Origin: Streptomyces ferrugineus
Lineage (GTDB): Bacteria; Actinomycetota; Actinomycetes; Streptomycetales; Streptomycetaceae
Direction of reading: 5' to 3'
NCBI RefSeq assembly: GCF_015160855.1
Contig: NZ_CP063373.1
Coordinates: 2,604,001-2,668,000 of the forward strand
Length of the DNA stretch: 64,000 nt
Made by a program: the position numbers and the translations under genes. The notes below the pieces were generated by a model. It had not been told where the DNA came from. It did no database searches and saw only the letters and a list, made by a program, of their open reading frames with translations. Below, piece by piece: positions 1 to 10,393 of this stretch. How positions within the stretch are numbered: position 1 is the first letter of the stretch; every line of letters begins with the position of its first letter.

Positions 1-172
1 CGTCACCGGCCGGGTCTTCGAGGCGGAGGGCGGCCGGATCACCGTCATGGAGGGCTGGCGCGCGGGACCGACGGCCGACAAGGGCGCCCGGTGGACGCCG
101 GAGGAGGCGGGGGAGACGGCACTCAAGCTGCTGGGAGAGGCGGAGGTGCCGGGGGCGGTGTACGGGGCATAG
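1..172 (+). CDS. Short-chain dehydrogenase/reductase, C-terminal end only
   Basis: The first 57 codons of the window, read from base 2, run open to a TAG at 170-172; the gene begins upstream of the window. The fragment starts VTGRVFEAEGG and continues with a VMEGWRAGP stretch and an acidic, alanine-rich tail ending VPGAVYGA. This matches the tail I know from actinobacterial SDR proteins annotated as steroid or 3-oxoacyl dehydrogenases, where the region after the Rossmann core closes the substrate pocket. The catalytic YxxxK and NAD-binding parts lie outside the window, so substrate and activity cannot be judged. The family call is fairly secure but rests on tail similarity alone. Confidence 0.6.
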   Translation, partial: VTGRVFEAEGGRITVMEGWRAGPTADKGARWTPEEAGETALKLLGEAEVPGAVYGA

Positions 173-184
173 GGCGATGCTTCA

Positions 185-391
185 GCGCCGGTCGACACCA
201 TCCGGCCCGTCCGGAGTTCGAGGACAAGGCGCTCGCTTCGGCCTGCTGTGCGCCATCTCTCCCGCGCCGGTTGGCACCATCAGGCCTGTCCGGAGTTCGA
301 GGACAAGGCGCTCACTTCGGCCCGCTGTGCGCCACCTCTCCCGCGCCGGTCGGCACCATCCAGCCCGTCCGGCGTTTGAGGACGAGGCCCC
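185..391. repeat. 79-bp tandem repeat, 2.6 degenerate copies
   Basis: The string GCGCCGGT starts copies at 185, 264 and 343, an exact 79-bp period. Copies 1 and 2 are full length and nearly identical; copy 3 stops after about 49 bp, where it passes into the GTCCGGCGTTTGAGGACGAG sequence. That last string is a very widespread intergenic element in Streptomyces genomes. The array lies between convergent genes and has no convincing reading frame. Confidence 0.8.
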
Positions 392-411
392 TTAAGGGCC
401 GAAGCGGGGGT

Positions 412-455
412 CTGGGGGCGGCAGCCCCCAGCGGGGTCGAAGGGGCAGCGCCCCT
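412..455. terminator. Double hairpin between convergent genes
   Basis: CTGGGGGC (412-419) pairs with GCCCCCAG (424-431) across a 4-nt loop. A second stem, AGGGGC (441-446) with GCCCCT (450-455), follows at once. Neither has a T-run, as is common for Streptomyces terminators. The pair sits where transcription of the SDR gene and of the metalloprotein gene would collide, so bidirectional termination is the likely role. Confidence 0.6.
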
Positions 456-492
456 GGGGATGGGACGGGTAGGGGCGGCGGGGGCGAGAACC

Positions 493-2347
<1,855 letters not shown>

Positions 2348-2359
2348 GCGACCGGCATA

Positions 2360-4135
2360 TCAGACGGCCCGGAGCACCGGGGCACCCGCCTCGCCGGACC
2401 CCCACCGGGCCGTCCCCTCCAGCTCCAGCACCCACACCTCGTTGCCGCCCTCCCGCAGCACCGGCCCCGGGACGTACAGCGAGCGCTGCGGGCCGGCCGA
2501 CCAGTACCGGCCGAGAGCGAAGCCGTTGACCCACACGAACCCACGGGTCCAGCCCGGCAGCTCCAGCCGGGCGTCACCGGCACCCCGCACCGTGACGCCG
2601 CCCCGGTACAGCCCCGGTGCGCCCTCCTCCGGCAGCTCCCGCGACGGCACCGCCCGGACCACCCCGGCGTCGTCCAGCGCCTCCAGCCGCAGCCCACGCG
2701 CGCGTACGTCGTGCAGATACTGCCGTTCGTGCAGGAGGCCCCCGGTGATCCCCTTGGGCTCGCCCAGGCGCGGCCCGTAGTTGACCCTCCCCAGCGACTC
2801 CACCCACAGCTCCACGCGCGCGTACCCGGCGACGGGCTCCTTGAGGCAGGCGTCGTCCTCGGTGAGCACCCCGGCCCGCTCCCCGTCGACGTACACCACG
2901 GCGAGGTCCCGCAGCCCGCGCACCGTCAGCGGATACGGCTGCCGCGGCCCCGGCACGGTCACCTCGTACCGCACCAGTCCCCGCTCGACGCCCAGTTCCT
3001 CGAAGGTGGGCGGGACGGCGCCGGACGTCTCCGGCCCGCCCAGCGCCTCCAGTACCGCGTCCAGGGGCGCCCAGTCGGTCAGGGCCACCTCGGCCGGCGC
3101 GCTCAACGCGGCGGGCGCGGGCGGAACTTCGGGCAGGGGGCCGTCGGCGTACTCGGCGAGGACCTCGCGCAAGGCCCGGAACTTCTCGGTGGGGCGGCCG
3201 TACTCGTCGACCGGGGCGTCGTAGTCGTACGACGTCACATCGGGCTCCAGCGGGCCGTCGTGCAGAGCGCCGCCGCCCCGGTTGGCGCCCGCCCAGCCCG
3301 CGAAGCTCGTGCCGCCGTGCGCCATGTACAGGTTGACCGAGGCCCCGCACTCCAGGATCTCCCGCAGGGCCGCCGCCGCGTCGCCGGGATCCCGTACGGC
3401 ATGCTCGCCGCCCCAGTGGTCGAACCAGCCGCACCAGAACTCCATGCACATCAGCGGGCCTGCGGGGCGGTGCCGGCGCAGTGTCTCGAACGCCGCGCGC
3501 GCGTGCGAGCCGAAGTTCACCGTCGCCAGGACGCCCGGGAGCGAGCCGCCGGAGAGCATGTGGTCCTCGGGGCCGTCCGAGGTGAACAGCGGCACGCTGA
3601 CGCCGAGTTCGCGCAGCAACTCGGCCAGGCGGCGCAGATACTCCGCGTCCGAGCCGTAGCTGCCGTACTCGTTCTCGACCTGCACCATGATCACCGGTCC
3701 GCCGCGGTCGATCTGCCGGGGCACGATCTCGGGCAGCAGCCGTGCGAACCAGTCCGCCACGCGCCCCATATAGCGCTCGTCACGTGTACGCGCGCGTGCC
3801 CCCACCTCGGCCGTCACCCAGTGCGGCAGCCCGCCGTTCTCCCACTCGGCGCAGATGTACGGACCCGGCCGCACGATCGCCCACAGCCCCGCCTCCCGGA
3901 CGGCGTCCAGGAAACGCCCGAGCGCGGCCACGTCCCGGACCTGCCCCGGCCGCGGCTCGTGGAGGTTCCACGGCACATACGTCTCCACGCAGTTGAGGCC
4001 CATCGCCCGCAGCATCGCCAGCCGGTGCCCCCACCGCGCCTCGTGCACCCGGAAGTAGTGCAGCGCGCCGGACAGCAGCCGCACCGGCCGGCCGTCCAGC
4101 AGGAAGTCTTCGTCCCCCACCGTGAACTCGCTCAT
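2360..4135 (-). CDS. GH35 beta-galactosidase
   Basis: A 591-residue glycoside hydrolase family 35 enzyme that releases beta-linked galactose. The N-terminal TIM barrel opens with LSGALHYFRV (residues 21-30). It carries the GH35 signature QVENEYG, with E156 as predicted acid/base, and MEFWCGWFDHWG, with E232 as predicted nucleophile. The C-terminal half is beta-rich, as in jelly-roll domains of the family. There is no signal peptide, so it probably works on imported sugars. The start ATG at 4135 was chosen because GAGGGTGGGG precedes it; an ATG three codons upstream lacks spacing for that site. It is divergent from an AraC-type regulator, the likely controller. Confidence 0.9.
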   Translation of the reverse strand: MSEFTVGDEDFLLDGRPVRLLSGALHYFRVHEARWGHRLAMLRAMGLNCVETYVPWNLHEPRPGQVRDVAALGRFLDAVREAGLWAIVRPGPYICAEWENGGLPHWVTAEVGARARTRDERYMGRVADWFARLLPEIVPRQIDRGGPVIMVQVENEYGSYGSDAEYLRRLAELLRELGVSVPLFTSDGPEDHMLSGGSLPGVLATVNFGSHARAAFETLRRHRPAGPLMCMEFWCGWFDHWGGEHAVRDPGDAAAALREILECGASVNLYMAHGGTSFAGWAGANRGGGALHDGPLEPDVTSYDYDAPVDEYGRPTEKFRALREVLAEYADGPLPEVPPAPAALSAPAEVALTDWAPLDAVLEALGGPETSGAVPPTFEELGVERGLVRYEVTVPGPRQPYPLTVRGLRDLAVVYVDGERAGVLTEDDACLKEPVAGYARVELWVESLGRVNYGPRLGEPKGITGGLLHERQYLHDVRARGLRLEALDDAGVVRAVPSRELPEEGAPGLYRGGVTVRGAGDARLELPGWTRGFVWVNGFALGRYWSAGPQRSLYVPGPVLREGGNEVWVLELEGTARWGSGEAGAPVLRAV

Positions 4136-4167
4136 GCGCCCCACCCTCGCCCCTGGCGCAGGTCAGG

Positions 4168-4177
4168 GTCCATGGAC
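4168..4177. promoter_or_regulatory. Palindrome GTCCATGGAC between GH35 and AraC genes
   Basis: A perfect 10-bp palindrome in the 83-bp divergent spacer. A related half-site, TTGGACC, lies about 16 bp downstream. Position suggests an operator for the adjacent AraC-type protein; this is inference. Confidence 0.35.
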
Positions 4178-4218
4178 AAAGATCGGCGCTGCTTGGACCG
4201 AACAGAGGGGGTGCGCGG

Positions 4219-5106
4219 ATGTACCACACCTGGATGCGCTTCTTCACGCCCGGCCCCGCCCACCACCGCCTCGGCCTCGTCTGCCTCGGCGTCGGCCTCC
4301 AGTACGGCGCGCTGCCCACCGTCGGACCCCGGGCCCTGGACCACCACGTCGCCGTCGTGATCAGCACCGGCGGCGGCTGGTACGCCGACCCCGACGGACG
4401 CCGCAGGACCGTCACCGCACCCGCCCTGCTGTGGCTCACCCCCGGCGTCCCGCACCACTACGCGCCCGACCCGGGCACCGGCTGGGACGAGGGCTTCGTC
4501 GACTTCGCCGGGCCCGCCACCGCCTCGTACACCGAACTCGGCTACATCGAGCCGGACCGCCCCGTCGTGCCCCTCTCCGACGCCTCAGGGCCGCGTGCCG
4601 TCATCGGCCGCATGGCCCGCGCCGCCCGCCGCGACAACCCCCTCCTGGAGGTCGAGACCGGCGCCGCCGTCCACGAACTCCTCGTCGCCCTGCGCCGCGC
4701 GCGTGCCGACCTCGCCCCGGACGGCGACCTCGTCCTCAAGGCCCTCGCCCGCGACGCCTGCCTCCCGCTGACCGTCGCCGACCACGCCGCCCGGCACGGC
4801 ATGACCCCCGCCGAACTGCGCACGGCCGTCCGCAGGGGCGCCGGATGCAGCCCCAAGGACTATCTGCTCGGCATCCGCCTGGGCCGCGCCAAGGAACTCC
4901 TCGCCGCCACCGAACTCCCCGTGGCGGCCGTCGCCCGCCGCGTCGGCTACGACGACCCCGCCTACTTCTCCCGCCTGTTCACCCGCCGCGTCGGCATGGC
5001 CCCGGTCCGCTTCCGCGCCCAGCAGGGCCGCACCGTGCCCGGCGGCTGGAGCCACCAGGTCCCCGACCCCGACGACCCGCCCGTGATCGAACGGACGACC
5101 ACCTGA
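4219..5106 (+). CDS. AraC-family transcriptional regulator
   Basis: A 295-residue regulator. The N-terminal half is the cupin-like sensing domain of AraC proteins, with a LTPGVPHHY segment near residues 73-81 and STGGGWYADPDG just before it. The C-terminal half (about 185-285) holds two helix-turn-helix units, including GCSPKDYLLGIRLGRAKELL and the conserved VGYDDPAYFSRLFTRRVG. The start ATG at 4219 follows GAGGGGG. It is transcribed away from the GH35 gene across an 83-bp spacer with a short palindrome, so it probably activates that gene in response to a beta-galactoside. The ligand is not known. Confidence 0.9.
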   Translation: MYHTWMRFFTPGPAHHRLGLVCLGVGLQYGALPTVGPRALDHHVAVVISTGGGWYADPDGRRRTVTAPALLWLTPGVPHHYAPDPGTGWDEGFVDFAGPATASYTELGYIEPDRPVVPLSDASGPRAVIGRMARAARRDNPLLEVETGAAVHELLVALRRARADLAPDGDLVLKALARDACLPLTVADHAARHGMTPAELRTAVRRGAGCSPKDYLLGIRLGRAKELLAATELPVAAVARRVGYDDPAYFSRLFTRRVGMAPVRFRAQQGRTVPGGWSHQVPDPDDPPVIERTTT

Positions 5107-5129
5107 GGCGCCCCGTAGGCTGAGCCCCC

Positions 5130-5477
5130 ATGACCAGCAACACGTTCCCAGGCGAAGTCGACCCCGCCGTCCGTGAGGAGCTCGCCCGGCTGCGCGACAG
5201 CATCGACAACATCGACGCGGCCGTCGTCCACATGCTCGCCGAACGCTTCAAGTGCACCCAGCAGGTCGGCCACCTCAAGGCCCGGCACCAGCTCCCGCCC
5301 GCCGACCCCGCGCGCGAGGGCCGCCAGATCGCCCGGCTGCGCACCCTCGCCGAGAACGCCAAGCTCGACCCCGCCTTCGCCGAGAAGTTCCTCAACTTCA
5401 TCATCGCCGAGGTGATCCGGCACCACGAGAGCATCGCCGAGGACACGGTCAACGGCGCTGCGCCCACGGCGAACTGA
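5130..5477 (+). CDS. Chorismate mutase, AroQ type
   Basis: A 115-residue all-helical enzyme that turns chorismate into prephenate, the first step to phenylalanine and tyrosine. The pattern LARLRDSIDNIDAAVVHML (residues 13-31), then AERFKCTQQVGHLKARH, matches the first AroQ helix, with its Arg, Asp and Lys active-site positions. The second and third helices follow with REGRQIARL and FLNFIIAEVIRHHESIAED. No signal peptide or regulatory domain is present, so it is the stand-alone cytoplasmic form. It starts 23 bp after the AraC gene on the same strand and could be co-transcribed, though the functions are unrelated. Confidence 0.92.
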   Translation: MTSNTFPGEVDPAVREELARLRDSIDNIDAAVVHMLAERFKCTQQVGHLKARHQLPPADPAREGRQIARLRTLAENAKLDPAFAEKFLNFIIAEVIRHHESIAEDTVNGAAPTAN

Positions 5478-5616
5478 CGCCCGTCGGCCCTCCCGGGGGA
5501 GTGACACGGCGGCCCGCGCGGGGCATGCTGCGCTGTGCACTCCATGTCAACTGACACGCACTCCCCGTCAGCGCCCGTACACACCCTGAATGTCCATGCG
5601 GGAGGGACGTCGGGCC

Positions 5617-6162
5617 ATGCCGTCGGATGCCAAGATCCTCATCGTGGACGACCACGAGGAAACGCTGTACGCCCTGGAGAGCGCCCTGGCTCCGCTGGGC
5701 TACCGGCTCGCCCGTGCCACCAGCGGTGACGAGGCGCTCAAGCAGGTGCTGCGCGGCCAGGTCGGCCTGCTCCTCCTGGACGTCCGCATGCCCGGCGTCA
5801 GCGGACTGGACGTGGTCCGTTACCTGCGGCGCCTGGAACAGACCCAGAACATACCGGTCATCCTGCTCACCGGCTTCGACGCCGACCACGAACTGACCGC
5901 CACCGCCTTCGGACTCGGCGTCGCCGACCTGGTCATGAAGCCCACCGACCCCTGGGTGCTGCGTACCAAGGTCCGCTACCTGTACGACGCCTACCAGCGC
6001 CACCGCGCGCTGGAGGAGGAGGTCCGGGAACTGCGCGCCCTGGTCAAGGGCCCGGCCGGGACCGAGGAACCCCACCCGGGCCCGGCCCTGCCCCACCCGG
6101 ACGCCCGCGTTCCGCCCCAGCGCGACAGCCCCGCCGCGACATCGCCCATCGACCGGACATGA
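5617..6162 (+). CDS. Orphan response-regulator receiver protein
   Basis: A 181-residue protein made of one CheY-like receiver domain (about 5-125) and a short charged tail. The acidic pair is D11-D12, the phosphoacceptor is D55 (LLLLDVRMPG) and the switch lysine is K108 (VMKPTDP). After the domain come a Glu/Arg-rich helix (RALEEEVRELRALVKG) and a Pro-rich end with no DNA-binding output. ATG 5617 was chosen over 5590 because GGGAGGG stands upstream of it. No histidine kinase lies nearby, so the partner is unknown. It may act by protein-protein contact, like other single-domain receivers. The stop falls inside a short tandem repeat. Confidence 0.82.
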   Translation: MPSDAKILIVDDHEETLYALESALAPLGYRLARATSGDEALKQVLRGQVGLLLLDVRMPGVSGLDVVRYLRRLEQTQNIPVILLTGFDADHELTATAFGLGVADLVMKPTDPWVLRTKVRYLYDAYQRHRALEEEVRELRALVKGPAGTEEPHPGPALPHPDARVPPQRDSPAATSPIDRT

Positions 6163-6206
6163 CGCCCATCGCGAACCGGACATGACGCCGGCTGAGAACC
6201 GGACAT
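6129..6206. repeat. 23-bp tandem repeat spanning a gene end
   Basis: ACCGGACAT begins at 6152, 6175 and 6198, an exact 23-bp period, with a degenerate fourth unit (CGCGACATCGCCCATC) at about 6135. The receiver gene stops in the first clear copy, so part of the array is translated and part lies in the spacer before the aminopeptidase gene. Confidence 0.7.
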
Positions 6207-6255
6207 AGCTCGCGTAGTGATCCGGCTCTGTGCCTTGTCAGTGCCATCAGGCAGC

Positions 6256-8769
6256 ATGTCCTGCATGTCCGTACTCACGCGCGACGAAGCGCAGACCCGT
6301 GCCCGGCTCCTCGACGTCCATCGCTACGCGATCGAACTCGATCTGACGACCGGGGACGAGACCTTCGACTCCCGTACCGTCATCGAGTTCACCGCGCGCG
6401 CCGACGCGGACACGTTCGTCGAGATCAAGCCCGCCGAGCTGCGCTCCGTCACGCTGGACGGACAACCCCTGGACCCGCAGACCCTGGACGGCGAGCGGCT
6501 GCCCCTGAAGAACCTCACCGCCGGTGAGCACGAACTGCGCGTCGACGCGGCCATGCGCTACTCCCGCACCGGCGAGGGCATGCACCGCTTCACCGACCCC
6601 ACCGACGGCGAGACCTATCTCTACACCCAGCTCGGGATGGACCACTGCAAGCTGGTCTTCCCGGCTTTCGACCAGCCCGACCTCAAGGCCGTCTTCGACC
6701 TGTCCGTCACCGCCCCCGAGGGCTGGACCGTCCTCGCCAACGGCGTCACCGAGCACCTCGGCGACGGCCGCTGGCAGGCCGCGCCCACCCCGCTGATCTC
6801 CACCTACCTGGTCGCCCTCGCCGCCGGCCCCTGGCACTCGGTGCGCACCGAGCACCGCGGACTGCCCTTCGGCATCCACTGCCGCCGCTCCCTGGCCCCC
6901 TACCTGGACGCGGACGCCGACGAACTGCTCCAGGTCACCCGGCAGTGCTTCGACCGCTTCCACGAGAAGTTCGACGAGCCCTACCCCTTCGACTCCTACG
7001 ACCAGGCGTTCGTCCCCGAGTTCAACGCCGGCGCCATGGAGAACCCCGGACTGGTCACCTTCCGCGACGAGTTCGTCTTCCGATCCGCCGTCACCGTCAC
7101 CGAGCGGCAGACCCGTGCGATGGTCATCGCCCACGAGATGGCCCACATGTGGTTCGGCGACCTCGTCACCCTGCGCTGGTGGGACGACATCTGGCTGAAC
7201 GAGTCCTTCGCCGAGTACATGGGCTACCAGATCTGCGCCGAGGCCACCCGCTTCGGCGACACCTGGGTCGACTTCGGCGTCGCCCGCAAGGCCTGGGGCT
7301 ACGACGCCGACCAGCGCCCCTCCACCCACCCGGTGGCCCCCGAGAGCGTCGAGGACACCGCCTCCGCCATGCTCAACTTCGACGGCATCTCCTACGCCAA
7401 GGGCGCCTCCGCGCTGCGCCAGCTGGTGGCCTGGCTCGGCGAGAAGGACTTCCTCGCCGGCATCAACACCCACTTCGCCCGCCACCGGTTCGCCAACGCC
7501 ACCCTGGCCGACTTCATCGACTCCCTCGCCACCGCCACCGAACGCGACGTCCACGCCTGGGCCGACACCTGGCTGCGCACCACCGGCGTCGACACCCTCA
7601 CCGCGGCCGTCACGCCCGGCGACAACGGCACGTACACGCTCACCGTCGACCACTCGGGCAGCCGCCCGCACCGCATCGCCGTCGGCCTGTACGACCAGGA
7701 CCTGGGCGACGACGAGGGCCATCTCACCCTGCGCGAACGCCTCGACCTCGACGTCCCGCAGAGCGCCCCGCAGCCCATCGGCAAGCGCCCGGCCCTGCTG
7801 CTGCTCAACGACGGCGACCTGACCTACGCCAAGGTCCGCTTCGACACCGGATCCTTCGCCACGGTCCAGGAGCGCCTGGCCGGACTGCCCGACCCGCTCA
7901 CCCGCGCGGTCGTCTGGAACGCGCTGCGCGACGCCGTCCGCGACGGCGAACTGCCCGCCATCGCCTATCTGGAGACCGCCCGCACCCACCTTCCGCACGA
8001 GACCGACCTCGCCATCGTGCAGGGCGTCCTCGCCTTCGCCTCCGCCCAGGTCGCCGACCAGTACCTCCCCGCCGAGCAGCGGCCCGCCGCGCTGAGCACG
8101 CTCTCCGCCCTGTGCCGCGACCTGATCCGCCGCACCGAGGACGGCGACAACCCCGGCCTGCGCCTGATCGCGGTACGCCACTTCATCGGCGTCGCAGCCC
8201 ACCCCGACACGATCGCCGCCTGGCTCGCCGACGGCACCGTGCCCGGCGGACCCGAGCTCGACCCCGAGCTGCGCTGGCGCGTCCTGGTCCGGCTCGCCGC
8301 GCTCGGCGCCGTCGACGAGGCCGCCATCGCCGCCGAGCTGGACCGCGACCCGAGCGCCTCCGGCCAGGAGGGCGCCGCCCGCTGCCGGGCCGCCCTGCCC
8401 GACGAGGACGCCAAGGCGAGGGCCTGGGAGGCCATGTTCGCCACCGACGAGGGCACCGACCTGTCCAACCACATGCTCACCGCGACCGCCCAGGGCTTCT
8501 GGCAGCCCGAACAGGCCGATCTCGTACGGCAGTACGTGCCGCGCTTCTACAAGGACGCGGTCGCCCTGGCCGCCCGCCGCGGCCCCGCCATCGCCGCCGC
8601 CGTCGGCCGCTTCGCCTTCCCGGTGTACGCCGTCGACCCCGACTCCCTGCGCCTGGGCGAGGAATGCCTGCGCGACGACGAGCCGATCCCGGCGCTGCGA
8701 CGCAGGCTCGCCGACCAACTCGACGACCTGGCACGGGCGTTGAAGGTGCGAGAGGGTCAGCGGGTCTAG
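6256..8769 (+). CDS. pepN: M1 aminopeptidase (aminopeptidase N type)
   Basis: An 837-residue zinc aminopeptidase that trims N-terminal residues from cytoplasmic peptides. The N-terminal beta domain leads to the substrate-recognition motif GAMEN (259-263), then HEMAH (H293, E294, H297) and NESFAEY with third ligand E316. The C-terminal half (about 480-830) is the helical ERAP1-like domain. Length and layout match Streptomyces PepN. The start is uncertain between ATG 6256, preceded by AGG at only 4-nt spacing, and ATG 6265; neither has a strong ribosome site. No partner genes are evident. Family assignment is firm; whether this is the main PepN or a second paralogue cannot be judged here. Confidence 0.93.
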   Translation: MSCMSVLTRDEAQTRARLLDVHRYAIELDLTTGDETFDSRTVIEFTARADADTFVEIKPAELRSVTLDGQPLDPQTLDGERLPLKNLTAGEHELRVDAAMRYSRTGEGMHRFTDPTDGETYLYTQLGMDHCKLVFPAFDQPDLKAVFDLSVTAPEGWTVLANGVTEHLGDGRWQAAPTPLISTYLVALAAGPWHSVRTEHRGLPFGIHCRRSLAPYLDADADELLQVTRQCFDRFHEKFDEPYPFDSYDQAFVPEFNAGAMENPGLVTFRDEFVFRSAVTVTERQTRAMVIAHEMAHMWFGDLVTLRWWDDIWLNESFAEYMGYQICAEATRFGDTWVDFGVARKAWGYDADQRPSTHPVAPESVEDTASAMLNFDGISYAKGASALRQLVAWLGEKDFLAGINTHFARHRFANATLADFIDSLATATERDVHAWADTWLRTTGVDTLTAAVTPGDNGTYTLTVDHSGSRPHRIAVGLYDQDLGDDEGHLTLRERLDLDVPQSAPQPIGKRPALLLLNDGDLTYAKVRFDTGSFATVQERLAGLPDPLTRAVVWNALRDAVRDGELPAIAYLETARTHLPHETDLAIVQGVLAFASAQVADQYLPAEQRPAALSTLSALCRDLIRRTEDGDNPGLRLIAVRHFIGVAAHPDTIAAWLADGTVPGGPELDPELRWRVLVRLAALGAVDEAAIAAELDRDPSASGQEGAARCRAALPDEDAKARAWEAMFATDEGTDLSNHMLTATAQGFWQPEQADLVRQYVPRFYKDAVALAARRGPAIAAAVGRFAFPVYAVDPDSLRLGEECLRDDEPIPALRRRLADQLDDLARALKVREGQRV

Positions 8770-8855
8770 TACTTCCGAGGTAGGGGGCGCCGGTTCGTCC
8801 GGCCGCCCCTACTCCGCCGAACGCGGCACACGGCATCCGACACGCTTTCCCCGCA

Positions 8856-8873
8856 CGAAAGTACCCCCTTTCG
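8856..8873. terminator. Small hairpin after pepN
   Basis: CGAAAG (8856-8861) pairs with CTTTCG (8868-8873) across a 6-nt loop. It lies 87 bp past the pepN stop and about 90 bp before the decarboxylase gene, so it is either a weak terminator or an upstream regulatory site. Confidence 0.35.
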
Positions 8874-8959
8874 GGTTCCGCTCATTGGGCTTTTCGGGCG
8901 CCACCGTGCATCCGGGTACAAGCTGGAAGTCCCTCTTGCCCAGCGCCCGGGAGGACACG

Positions 8960-10393
8960 ATGAGCACGCCGTCGCTCGCGTCAGGCCCTGAAGGTCCCCA
9001 CGCCCTACGGCCGTTGCTCGACACCGTCCTGGACGCGCTCGACGAGGGCGCGCGGGCACGCGGGGGCCCGCTGCCCTCGGGCGGCCCGGCCGCGGTGGCC
9101 GCGCGCGTGCGGGCCGCGGTCGGGGACGTACTGCCGGACCAGGGCGATCCGAACGCCCTCCACACCGTCGTCCGGGCCCTGGCCGAGGCCGCCGCCGACC
9201 CCGCGGACCCCTTCTGCACCGCCCATCTCCACTGCCCGCCCCTCGCCCTCGCGACCGCCGCCGACCTGGCCGTCTCGGCCCTCAACCCGTCGCTGGACTC
9301 CTGGGACCAGGCGCCGGGCGCCTCGGAGCTGGAGGCGCTGGTGACGGGGGCGCTCGCGCGGGAGGTGTTCGGCGACACGGGGGCGCTCGTGCGGGAGGTC
9401 TTCGGTGGCGGGGGAGGGGCGCACCGGGGCAGCGCACTGCGGCGATCCCCCGCCGCCCTGATCACCACCGGCGGCACCGAATCCAACCAACTCGCCCTTC
9501 TCCTCGCCCGGGAGGCGCACGGCGCCGGCGTCCGCCTCGTCCTCGGGGCCAACGCGCACCACTCGCTGCCCCGCGCCGCCTGGCTGCTGGGACTGGCCGA
9601 GCCCGTCGTCGTGCCCGCCCCGGCCGGTGCCCTCGACCCCGCCGCACTGGACGAGGCCCTCACCGAGCTGGCCGGACCGCACCTCGTCGTCGCCACCGCC
9701 GGTACCACCGACGCCGGGATCGTCGACCCGCTCCCCGAGATCGCGGCCCTGTGCTCGGCCCACGGCGCCCGGCTCCACGTGGACGCCGCCTACGGCGCGG
9801 GCCTGCTCTTCAGCGGCCGGTACCGCGACCGGCTGACCGGCCTCGACGCCGCCGACACCGTCACCCTCGACCTGCACAAACTGGGCTGGCAGCCCGTCGC
9901 CGCCGGCCTCCTCGCCGTCCGCGACCCGGGCGACCTGGCCGTGCTGCACCACCGCGCCGACTACCTCAACGCCGACGACGACACCGAGGCGGGCCTGCCC
10001 GACCTGCTCGGCCGCTCCCTGCGCACCAGCCGCAGACCCGATGTCCTCAAGATCGCCGTCACCCTCAAGACCCTCGGCCGCAGCGGCCTCGGCCGACTGG
10101 TCGAGCAAGTCTGCGACGGGGCCTGCGAGTTCGCCGCCCTCGTCCAAGACCACCCCGGCTTCGAGCTCTACGACCGGCCCACCCTCAGCACGGTCCTGTT
10201 CCGGCCCGCACACGCCGCCGACGACACCGTCGCCGCCGTACGCCGAAGGCTCCTCACCGACGGCCGCGCCGTACTCGGCCGGGCCCGGATAGACGGGCGC
10301 CTGTGGCTGAAGGCCACCCTCCTCAACCCCCGCACGCGCCCGGACGACCTGGCCGCCCTCCTGAAACTGGTGGAAGGAAACACCCCCGGATGA
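8960..10393 (+). CDS. PLP-dependent group II decarboxylase (diamine-forming type)
   Basis: A 477-residue pyridoxal-phosphate enzyme related to lysine, ornithine and 2,4-diaminobutyrate decarboxylases such as DesA. The PLP lysine is K307 in LDLHKLGW, the ring-stacking aspartate is D275 in HVDAAYG, and the phosphate-binding run is TTGGTESNQ (169-177). The region after LNPSLDSWDQAPG is typical of these decarboxylases. The start ATG at 8960 follows GGGAGGA. Its last four bases overlap the start of an N-hydroxylase (ATGA), so the two are translationally coupled and presumably make an N-hydroxy diamine, the building block of hydroxamate siderophores. Substrate choice among lysine, ornithine and diaminobutyrate is not readable. 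A tandem 11-residue duplication lies at residues 129-150. Confidence 0.85.
   Translation: MSTPSLASGPEGPHALRPLLDTVLDALDEGARARGGPLPSGGPAAVAARVRAAVGDVLPDQGDPNALHTVVRALAEAAADPADPFCTAHLHCPPLALATAADLAVSALNPSLDSWDQAPGASELEALVTGALAREVFGDTGALVREVFGGGGGAHRGSALRRSPAALITTGGTESNQLALLLAREAHGAGVRLVLGANAHHSLPRAAWLLGLAEPVVVPAPAGALDPAALDEALTELAGPHLVVATAGTTDAGIVDPLPEIAALCSAHGARLHVDAAYGAGLLFSGRYRDRLTGLDAADTVTLDLHKLGWQPVAAGLLAVRDPGDLAVLHHRADYLNADDDTEAGLPDLLGRSLRTSRRPDVLKIAVTLKTLGRSGLGRLVEQVCDGACEFAALVQDHPGFELYDRPTLSTVLFRPAHAADDTVAAVRRRLLTDGRAVLGRARIDGRLWLKATLLNPRTRPDDLAALLKLVEGNTPG
9344..9409 (+). repeat. 33-bp in-frame tandem duplication
   Basis: Bases 9344-9376 and 9377-9409 are near-identical 33-bp units (about 29 of 33 match). 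They add 11 residues (T-GALAREVFGD versus T-GALVREVFGG) to the decarboxylase ahead of its PLP-binding core. All mismatches keep the frame. Confidence 0.8.

Noticed and set aside
6236..6256. TTGTCAGTG sequence before pepN as a third damage-type promoter
   Set aside because: The ninth base differs and no TAnnnT box lies at the right distance before the start.
8770..8959. Possible iron box ahead of the decarboxylase/hydroxylase pair
   Set aside because: No 19-bp sequence close to the DmdR/IdeR consensus was found in the spacer.
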